Below, one piece after another: positions 6,159 through 11,167 of a DNA stretch of 11,167 nt; within the stretch, counting starts at the first letter, position 1; the number at the start of each line of letters is the position of its first letter. The notes below the pieces were generated by a model that was not told where the DNA came from, ran no database searches, and saw only the letters and a program-made list of their open reading frames with translations. Origin of the DNA: an uncultured Bacteroidota bacterium. Its GTDB lineage: Bacteria; Bacteroidota; Bacteroidia; Chitinophagales; Chitinophagaceae. The DNA lies in assembly GCA_937928385.1 (NCBI GenBank), contig CALEZD010000107.1, forward strand, positions 1 to 11,167. The letters are read 5' to 3'. A program made the position numbers and the translations under genes.

Positions 6159-7220
6159 CTATTGCCCGTTCAGTGTCTTGATTATAGCGTCCCTGGCGCC
6201 GTTGCGATTGGTGAGTACGGCCAGTTCGAAGCTGTTCATATTCATGGACAGTTGTTCAAATTCTTCATCGGTCAAGTCGTTGAAGAAGTAAGCCAATTCC
6301 GTAGCTTCTCCCGTAGTTGTAGTAGCATACAGGGCTTTAGTCAGCACCCACGATGTGGAGCCGCCTTTCATACCGGCATGTTTCAGCCATTGCTGGTTGG
6401 CCGGGTTATCCATCAGCCGCTCCATCATTATACTCAGGTGCTTCTGTGTACTGCTGTCAAAGTAGGTTCTGCTGTTAATCTTCTGCATTACCGATACATA
6501 GTCTTTTGCAGTAGCAGCAGGCAGCCGGTCGCTCCATACCCTTTGCACGTTCAGCGGAAGGAAAACGATATTGTTCTTGTAGGTTGGCTCGGCCTTCATT
6601 TTGTTATGTTGTTCGGCAGATAGCGCTCTGTACTCCTGCATGGATAGCTGTTCCAGTTCAGGCACTGTCTTGCCATTGAGCACACCCAGGCTGCTTACAA
6701 AGTAATATAGGGAGTCATGATTAGCAAGGCCGAGCGCTGTAAGGCGCTTGTTCACGTTGTCTACTCCCAGCAGGTCCAGCAGGTATTCAGTATTGGCGTT
6801 GGAGCTGAAGTCTATCATGCCTTTAGCTACCTCCTGCAATTGAACTTTGCCATTCTGCAGCCTGGTCATAGCTTTCATATACGACAGCCATTTTGGGTGG
6901 GCGTTACCATCAGTATTGCGTATGTAGTACTTGTCCAGTTCAGCCGTATCTATCCATTGCATGGGGTCTATTTTGCCGGCTGCTGCCTGGTAAGCATACT
7001 CAATGGCAATGATAATTTTAACAGTACTTGCCAATGGCATTTTCCTGTCGGCATTGATGTCAGCTATTACATTGCCATTTTGCAACATGTATATAGCGCT
7101 TTTGTCAGGGTTTTGGCTGATGAAATCTGCAATGACATTATTGCCTTGGGCGAACGAGTGAGATGTTGTACCGCCGGCAACTATAGCAGCAATAGCGAGA
7201 AGTATAAGTTTTATCTTCAT
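6159..7220 (-). CDS. Class A beta-lactamase-fold serine hydrolase, exported
   Basis: The ATG at 7220 gives 353 residues with a clear signal peptide (MKIKLILLAIAAIVAGG, cleavage near SFA|QG at 24). A longer open frame back to 7352 would bury the signal peptide behind 44 residues and overlap the kinase gene, so it was rejected. Catalytic motifs of penicillin-recognising enzymes are visible in order: S65-T-V-K68 (SxxK) in MPLASTVKIIIAIEYA, S139-S-N141 in the SDN position (DFSSNANTEYLL), and K285-G-G-S in the KTG position (AGMKGGSTSWVL). The family covers beta-lactamases and uncharacterised serine hydrolases that may act on peptidoglycan-like substrates. I could not place a convincing omega-loop Glu166 with its ExxLN motif, and SSN replaces SDN, so genuine beta-lactamase activity is uncertain. 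It probably acts in the periplasm and lies 64 nt after the histidine kinase gene. Confidence 0.85.
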   Translation of the reverse strand: MKIKLILLAIAAIVAGGTTSHSFAQGNNVIADFISQNPDKSAIYMLQNGNVIADINADRKMPLASTVKIIIAIEYAYQAAAGKIDPMQWIDTAELDKYYIRNTDGNAHPKWLSYMKAMTRLQNGKVQLQEVAKGMIDFSSNANTEYLLDLLGVDNVNKRLTALGLANHDSLYYFVSSLGVLNGKTVPELEQLSMQEYRALSAEQHNKMKAEPTYKNNIVFLPLNVQRVWSDRLPAATAKDYVSVMQKINSRTYFDSSTQKHLSIMMERLMDNPANQQWLKHAGMKGGSTSWVLTKALYATTTTGEATELAYFFNDLTDEEFEQLSMNMNSFELAVLTNRNGARDAIIKTLNGQ

Positions 7221-7284
7221 TGATTGAAAGATGTAATTTTGGCTTATTAAACGCCTAAAGGTACAGCAGTTTGTCTTATGAATA

Positions 7285-9090
7285 TCAGGCTTCAACCACC
7301 GGGACTTGTATAATAACGACTGTGCCCTTGCCGGGTGTTGTGTCCCACTCAATAGTGCCCTTCAGATAATGTATACGTGTCTGCATATTTTTCAGGCCGA
7401 TGCCTTCGCTTATGTTTTTCAGGTCAAAGCCCCTGCCGTTATCTTCTACCGTAATGCTGATACCTTCTTCATCTTTTATCAGGGTGATATCCAGCTTGTT
7501 GGCATGGGAGTGTTTAATGACGTTATTTACAGATTCCTGTATCACACGGTACAATACTGATTCTACATTAGTAGGCAGACGTTCATTAATACCATCCGTA
7601 TATAATGTTACCTCCAGCGCGCGCTGATCAATTTTCTGTATAAATTCCCTGATAGCCGATATCAGGCCAGCTTTCAACAATGCGTTGGGCATAATGTTGT
7701 GCGATACTGCACGTACCTCCCTGCAACTGTCATCTACCAGCGACAGCGCTTTATCGAAGGCTGCCTTTTGACTATCATCTTCAAAATTCAGTTCGTTTTC
7801 AATTAAAGACAGGTTCATACGGGCCGCACTCATCAATTGGCCAACGCCATCGTGCAGGTCGCCTGCTATGCGCTGGCGCTCTTTTTCTTCGGCTTCCAGC
7901 ACAGCTTGTGTAGCCAGTTCTTGCTGGTGCAGCACGGCTTGTTGCAGTTTGGTCTGCTGTATGAGTTTATACCTGCGATAAGAGGAATAGCCCAGTAAGC
8001 CGACTAGCAGCAATACACCTGATATGCTACCGATGATATAGTTTTTGCTCTTTAGTTCCGATTGCTGTAGTGCTATCTGTTGCTCCTTCTTTTCAGTTTC
8101 GTACTGTGTCTGCAGTTCTGATACCTGTTTAGCGGTAGTTTCTGTAAGTAAAGAATCGTTAATAGCACGAGCTTGCCTGTAATATCTATAAGCTGATTTA
8201 ATGTCACCCCGCCATTCCGCAACTGTTGCCCTCCACGACAGGAGGTCTATCCGCTCACGCTGCAGTTGTTCTTGTAAGGCAATTTTATCAGCTGAGTCGG
8301 CATATTGGTTCCACTTATCATAGTCTTTTATTTCGCTATACACCCTGGCCAGTTGAAAGTAGGACATGTACATGCCATACTTATCCATGTTGGCCTTGTC
8401 ATATTCCAGGCATTGTTTCAACGTGTTAACAGCTTTGTCATATTTGAATTGCGCCCGGTACAAATCAGCCATATTCGATAATACGGTTGCCAATGCACGC
8501 TTGTCATCAGATAGCTCAGCGTATTTCAGTGCACTGTCGTAATATATTTCAACTTTTTTCCAGTCCTCTTTTTCAAGGTATATAGTACCGATGTTATTAT
8601 AAATTAAGGATAGCCTGACGGTATCTTTTGTGTTTTTTGCCAGTTGATTAGCCTTCATGTAATATGCCAGGGCTTCGTCCCAACGACGCATTTTTTTATA
8701 TGTAATCCCAATTGTATTATATGCTGAAGCAAGCTTTTTCTCGTCCCCTGTCTGTTCGCAAAGTCTTATGGCTTTGAGTTGATAGGTAACTGCATCTTGA
8801 TATTGGCCACGATCTTTGAATACATATCCTATAAGCAAATATGCCTCCGCCTCATTTCTCTTGTCATGGTGTTTGATAGCATATTCAACTGCTGATTTTG
8901 CATATACCAGTGTTGTATCGCCGGATATATAACGGAAAGTATTTGCCAACTCATTATACATAGCCGCTTTGTCCGCAGGTTTCGTGACTTTCAATCGTAA
9001 CTGCAGGCTATCTATAAGCTTACGGTTTTCTTGTCCTGATACAGCGATTGTGAGCAGTAGCAATACTGTAAGACTAAGTGTTTTGAACAT
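7285..9090 (-). CDS. TPR-containing sensor histidine kinase (HisKA_3/NarL-type)
   Basis: From the ATG at 9090 the protein has 601 residues; an ATG at 9105 would add MIFNI. I prefer 9090 because MFKTLSLTVLLLLTIAVSGQ is then a clean signal peptide. A periplasmic array of about six tetratricopeptide repeats follows (about 45-315; units such as AYNTIGITYKKMRRWDEALA), then a coiled-coil-like linker and one membrane helix (YIIGSISGVLLLVGLLGY, about 350-368). The cytoplasmic kinase has the HisKA_3 box ERQRIAGDLHDGVGQ with phospho-acceptor His413, the N box QESVNNVIKHSHA, and the ATP-lid motifs VEDNGRGF and EGIGLKNM. Such kinases pass phosphate to LuxR/NarL-type response regulators, but none is encoded in the window. 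It heads a leftward group (serine hydrolase, DUF2157 protein, truA). Confidence 0.93.
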   Translation of the reverse strand: MFKTLSLTVLLLLTIAVSGQENRKLIDSLQLRLKVTKPADKAAMYNELANTFRYISGDTTLVYAKSAVEYAIKHHDKRNEAEAYLLIGYVFKDRGQYQDAVTYQLKAIRLCEQTGDEKKLASAYNTIGITYKKMRRWDEALAYYMKANQLAKNTKDTVRLSLIYNNIGTIYLEKEDWKKVEIYYDSALKYAELSDDKRALATVLSNMADLYRAQFKYDKAVNTLKQCLEYDKANMDKYGMYMSYFQLARVYSEIKDYDKWNQYADSADKIALQEQLQRERIDLLSWRATVAEWRGDIKSAYRYYRQARAINDSLLTETTAKQVSELQTQYETEKKEQQIALQQSELKSKNYIIGSISGVLLLVGLLGYSSYRRYKLIQQTKLQQAVLHQQELATQAVLEAEEKERQRIAGDLHDGVGQLMSAARMNLSLIENELNFEDDSQKAAFDKALSLVDDSCREVRAVSHNIMPNALLKAGLISAIREFIQKIDQRALEVTLYTDGINERLPTNVESVLYRVIQESVNNVIKHSHANKLDITLIKDEEGISITVEDNGRGFDLKNISEGIGLKNMQTRIHYLKGTIEWDTTPGKGTVVIIQVPVVEA

Positions 9091-9106
9091 GATATTAAAT
9101 ATCATG
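9088..9106. promoter_or_regulatory. 19-bp palindrome over the kinase start codon
   Basis: catgatatt (9088-9096) and aatatcatg (9098-9106) are perfect 9-bp inverted repeats around a single central base. Both candidate ATGs of the histidine kinase (9105 and 9090, minus strand) lie within it. It may be an operator or an RNA hairpin that hides the start codon; A/T-rich palindromes of this size can also occur by chance. Confidence 0.45.
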
Positions 9107-9178
9107 TAATATACATTTTTCCGAGACCCATTTGAGTCCGTGCTAGTCGGTAAATTTCCGGTTATGCTGTTAATTCAA

Positions 9179-9206
9179 TCGCCACCTTGGGTTAACAAGG
9201 TGGCGA
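9179..9206 (-). terminator. Strong hairpin downstream of the lipoprotein gene
   Basis: tcgccaccttg (9179-9189) and caaggtggcga (9196-9206) form a perfect 11-bp GC-containing stem with a 6-nt loop. It begins 22 nt beyond the stop of the lipoprotein gene on the minus strand, the right place for a terminator separating it from the kinase gene. There is no U-run after it on that strand (attgaattaac follows), so intrinsic termination is plausible but not certain. Confidence 0.5.
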
Positions 9207-9227
9207 CCGTAGTTTTGAATAGTAATG

Positions 9228-9764
9228 TTATGGTTCGTCAAATACGACCAGTATAGAATTTTCGTTTTCATACACCGGGTATATTCCCGCGTCAACATGT
9301 ATGTCTCCAACTGTGTTTGGGTCAGCGTCGTCTATATTTTTAATATCAAAACCTGATGTAGCGAAGAATCCGTTTGCATCCAGATGAAACTCACCGTCTC
9401 TCGAATAATATCCTTGTACGTCAGTACTTGTCATTGAATTTTTATCGAGGGCTATGATGAGTGTTGAGCCATCGTATCCTATTTCCCCGGTGGCCTCACC
9501 ATTTACAACAACATGTTCGGCAATATTATCTACATATTGGTATTGACAGTGGTCATAAGAACTTTGACACTGCCATACACCCGGTTCAGTTTCTTCTCTC
9601 GTACCGAAACTGAACCATGTCAATTGGCCTGAAAACGTAATCGGGCCAACAGTCCGGGTTAAAGTCCGATGGTCGTGAGTGTTTACATTAGTTTGAACTT
9701 CCTTGGTGCAGCCAGCAGCCATGACAGTAATCGCAGCAATAATCAAGGTTTTTAATTGTTTCAT
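9228..9764 (-). CDS. Small lipoprotein of unknown function
   Basis: The 178-residue product has a type II signal peptide ending in a lipobox: MKQLKTLIIAAITVMAAGC, with Cys19 as the lipidated residue. After lipidation it should be anchored in the envelope; the residues after Cys (TKEVQ) do not settle which face. The mature part is acidic and beta-rich. It contains the Cys pair WQCQSSYDHCQYQYVDN, which could form a disulfide, and ends with AGIYPVYENENSILVVFDEP, a short C-terminal strand pattern common in small secreted Bacteroidota proteins. I cannot assign a family. It lies 55 nt after the DUF4260 gene in the same direction and is followed by a strong hairpin. The A/T-rich 55-nt leader could hold its own promoter, but I see no good TAnnTTTG box. 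Confidence 0.75.
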   Translation of the reverse strand: MKQLKTLIIAAITVMAAGCTKEVQTNVNTHDHRTLTRTVGPITFSGQLTWFSFGTREETEPGVWQCQSSYDHCQYQYVDNIAEHVVVNGEATGEIGYDGSTLIIALDKNSMTSTDVQGYYSRDGEFHLDANGFFATSGFDIKNIDDADPNTVGDIHVDAGIYPVYENENSILVVFDEP

Positions 9765-9819
9765 AATTTTTTTGGTTTTAGTGAAGTATAAAAATAAGAA
9801 AGATATTGACTCAAAGATG

Positions 9820-10173
9820 TTATTTCATCACTCCCAGGTGTGTATGCTTAAAGCCCGTAAAGTATTTCAGGCCAAACCCGAAAATCCTGTCGAAACTGGC
9901 GTGAGCGAATAAGAGAAGCCCGGCCAGTAATACATATTGGCTAGCTATCATTATTCCTAACGCGGCAATAACAATAGCGATGCCCCTGTGATGGAACAGG
10001 TTGTAAGTAATTGTGCCGGCTTTTACATTTACCAGGTAGCCCAACATACCCAGATCCGGGCTGAAAAATAATAAGAAATAGAGCCACCAGCCCATGGTAA
10101 TATCCAGTTGGCCTATCAGGTAAATAGCTGCGGCTGTCATAGCCAGTTCTTCTATTTGAATAATACGTTTCAT
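9820..10173 (-). CDS. DUF4260 family membrane protein
   Basis: This 117-residue protein carries the DUF4260 features in order: an N-terminal IEELAMTAAAIYLI helix, MGWWLYFLLFFSPDLGMLGYL (PD at 39-40), YNLFHHRG (57-64), a hydrophobic helix about 66-89, and AHASFDRIFGFGLKY followed by FKHTHLG at the end. Three to four membrane segments are likely. The conserved His and Asp residues (H61, H62, H91, D95, H110, H112) suggest a polar or metal-binding site in the membrane, which is inference; the family has no established function. It lies 69 nt downstream of a Crp/Fnr regulator gene, and the gap holds an FNR-like box, so redox- or ligand-dependent control by that regulator is plausible. Confidence 0.88.
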   Translation of the reverse strand: MKRIIQIEELAMTAAAIYLIGQLDITMGWWLYFLLFFSPDLGMLGYLVNVKAGTITYNLFHHRGIAIVIAALGIMIASQYVLLAGLLLFAHASFDRIFGFGLKYFTGFKHTHLGVMK

Positions 10174-10184
10174 TGTACTTTACT

Positions 10185-10198
10185 TTTGTTACAACAAA
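10185..10198. promoter_or_regulatory. Inverted repeat just upstream of DUF4260
   Basis: tttgtt (10185-10190) and aacaaa (10193-10198) are 6-bp arms with a 2-nt spacer, 12 nt upstream of the DUF4260 ATG. Read on the minus strand, the right arm completes gaccTTTG (10202-10195), a 7-of-8 match (one mismatch) to a Bacteroidota -7 box. The repeat may overlap the promoter or be an operator. Confidence 0.3.
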
Positions 10199-10223
10199 GG
10201 TCGGACGGATATGAAGGCACCGG

Positions 10224-10239
10224 CTTGATATAGGTCAAG
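10224..10239. promoter_or_regulatory. FNR/CRP-like operator upstream of DUF4260
   Basis: cttgatataggtcaag contains TTGAT-N4-GTCAA, one base from the FNR consensus TTGAT-N4-ATCAA. The Crp/Fnr regulator gene ends 4 nt away and DUF4260 begins 51 nt downstream on the minus strand. If the -7-like box at 10195-10202 is used, the operator centre falls near -41, the class II activator position known from E. coli. The link to the adjacent regulator is inference. Confidence 0.5.
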
Positions 10240-10242
10240 AAA

Positions 10243-10812
10243 TCAACCCAGTTGTTTCTTGCGCAGGCGGCTGAGGGTTTCGGGTGTCATGCCCAGCATA
10301 GATGCGAGGTATTGCAGGGGTACCTGGTTAAATAAACCGGGCTGTAATTCAAATAACTTATTATACCGCTCTTCTGCTGTCATAAACAAGTGGCTGTTGA
10401 CACGTTCTTCCAGTATAATAAAGCATTTGGCAATGAACAACTTTTCCAACCGGTGCCAGTCGGGTATTGTATTGCCAAGCGATTCGTAATCAGGTTTTTC
10501 TATGGTGTATAACTCACAATCAGTAAGTGCCTGCAGGTTCCAACGGGCGGGTGTGTTGAAGACGAATGAAGCCAGGTCGGTAACGAAGTACCCCTTGGTG
10601 GATATCCATTGCGTTACTTCTTTGTCTTCTACCGTAGTGTATATCCTGATTAATCCTGATTGTATAAAACTAAGCTGGTTACATTGCCTGCCTTGCTTCA
10701 GCAGGTAGTCGCCTTTCTTTACTTCTTTGTATTGAAACTTTGAAGCAATAGCCGCGAGGTCATTGCTCTTTACCTCAAAGTAGGATTGTATGTACTGTTG
10801 CAGGTCTGACAT
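10243..10812 (-). CDS. Crp/Fnr family transcriptional regulator
   Basis: The 189-residue protein has a cyclic-nucleotide-binding-type beta barrel (about 12-105, with KKGDYLLKQGRQCNQLSFIQ and GLIRIYTT), a dimerisation helix (about 115-140) and a C-terminal winged helix-turn-helix (PLQYLASMLGMTPETLSRLRKK, about 165-186). It lacks the N-terminal cysteine cluster of oxygen-sensing FNR, and the phosphate-binding cassette is not canonical for cAMP, so its ligand is unknown. Many Bacteroidota genomes carry several such short regulators. The ATG shares its A with the TAA of the upstream gene (TAATG), indicating translational coupling. An FNR-like site lies immediately beyond its stop, before DUF4260, which points to DUF4260 as a likely target. 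Confidence 0.92.
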   Translation of the reverse strand: MSDLQQYIQSYFEVKSNDLAAIASKFQYKEVKKGDYLLKQGRQCNQLSFIQSGLIRIYTTVEDKEVTQWISTKGYFVTDLASFVFNTPARWNLQALTDCELYTIEKPDYESLGNTIPDWHRLEKLFIAKCFIILEERVNSHLFMTAEERYNKLFELQPGLFNQVPLQYLASMLGMTPETLSRLRKKQLG

Positions 10813-11167
10813 TATTCTATGTTTCTATCCGCACGAATCGTGTTTAGCCCGACCGCTGAAGTTGTTTTGTCAAAGTACAATGTAGCATCGTATATGTCAA
10901 TCAATTTTTGTTTGCGGTAATATGATTTTTCCCATTTTTCCCAGTACAGGGCACCTATTGATTTAGTTTTTATTTCGTTTGAAAGGAAGTTGCGAAGTAA
11001 ATTGTTTTGAGAGACCGTGGTATAATCCAGCAGAAATATCGGTATGTCAGTTTTTTTAAAATAGTAATCTGTGGAATTTTTTAGGGTATTGTTAATTGTA
11101 AAGGTGACGACTTCGTATCGTGATGCCAAATCGTTGTCAGCATACCTGGCACGCCGTGCACGAAAAC
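10812..11167 (-). CDS. C-terminal part of a probable erythromycin esterase-like protein, partial at right edge
   Basis: The frame is open from the right edge to TAA at 10812-10814, giving about 118 codons. A TTG at 11129 could be read as a start, but the frame remains open beyond it and there is no ATG in the visible part, so this is most simply the 3' end of a longer gene. The segment DIPIFLLDY, then KSIGALYWEKWEKSYY and LIDIYDATLYFDKTTSA resembles the C-terminal end of Bacteroidota erythromycin-esterase-homologue proteins. In those, an IGA.Y motif and a FDA.I...KTT motif close the domain. The active-site region lies outside the window, so the call rests on this pattern alone. Its stop overlaps the Crp/Fnr start by one base. 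Confidence 0.5.
   Translation of the reverse strand, partial: FRARRARYADNDLASRYEVVTFTINNTLKNSTDYYFKKTDIPIFLLDYTTVSQNNLLRNFLSNEIKTKSIGALYWEKWEKSYYRKQKLIDIYDATLYFDKTTSAVGLNTIRADRNIE

Noticed and set aside
6162..6623. 153-codon plus-strand frame opposite the serine hydrolase gene
   Set aside because: The hydrolase carries ordered catalytic motifs on the minus strand; this frame is an antisense shadow.
7221..7352. N-terminal extension of the serine hydrolase
   Set aside because: It would place 44 residues before a well-formed signal peptide and overlap the end of the kinase gene.
9088..9106. Palindrome as an attachment site or transposon end
   Set aside because: There is no integrase or transposase in the window, no second copy and no target duplication.
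10502..10708. Small plus-strand frame opposite the Crp/Fnr gene
   Set aside because: It is fully covered by the regulator gene and has no recognisable features.

Overview
The window reads as a chromosomal segment of a Bacteroidota bacterium, most likely Chitinophagaceae or a close relative. The support is family content: a small membrane protein with the GldL-like FKIQHWP motif, a TPR-sensor histidine kinase with an N-terminal signal peptide, a DUF4260 gene beside a ligand-ambiguous Crp/Fnr regulator, and A-rich start regions without clear Shine-Dalgarno sequences. The lineage is an inference from protein style, not from a marker gene. No rRNA, tRNA, transposase, integrase or CRISPR array was seen. 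Gene coverage is dense and no stretch over 300 bases lacks a gene, provided the open frame at the left edge is accepted as coding.

Left part, plus strand. Bases 1-651 are the 3' end of an unidentified gene whose frame stays open through a mosaic of direct repeats and three palindromic or hairpin elements. A MacB/FtsX-type ABC permease (701-1957), a PyrR-like phosphoribosyltransferase (1977-2477), an isoaspartyl peptidase/asparaginase (2511-3458), a GldL-motif membrane protein (3451-3810) and a secreted, possibly PrcB-like protein (3803-4285) follow in one direction. Gaps are short, and the last two junctions are 8-nt overlaps, so at least the last three genes are probably translationally coupled.

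Middle part, minus strand. A TPR histidine kinase (7285-9090), a class A beta-lactamase-fold serine hydrolase (6159-7220), a DUF2157-type multi-pass membrane protein (5082-6104) and truA (4282-5040) run leftward with 41-64 nt gaps, a plausible operon. truA meets the plus-strand cluster head-on: the two stop codons interlock over 4282-4285, leaving no intergenic terminator.

Right part, minus strand. The 3' end of a probable erythromycin-esterase-like gene (entering from the right edge) touches a Crp/Fnr regulator gene through a TAATG junction. A DUF4260 membrane protein and a small lipoprotein follow. A near-consensus FNR/CRP-type operator lies between the regulator and DUF4260 genes, suggesting a local regulatory circuit. 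A strong hairpin separates the lipoprotein gene from the histidine kinase gene.

Most of the window is ordinary accessory and housekeeping content. The least explained pieces are the repeat-mosaic open frame at the left edge, the FNR-like box next to the Crp/Fnr gene, and the 19-bp palindrome covering the kinase start codon. I did not find convincing evidence for an entirely new multi-gene system.
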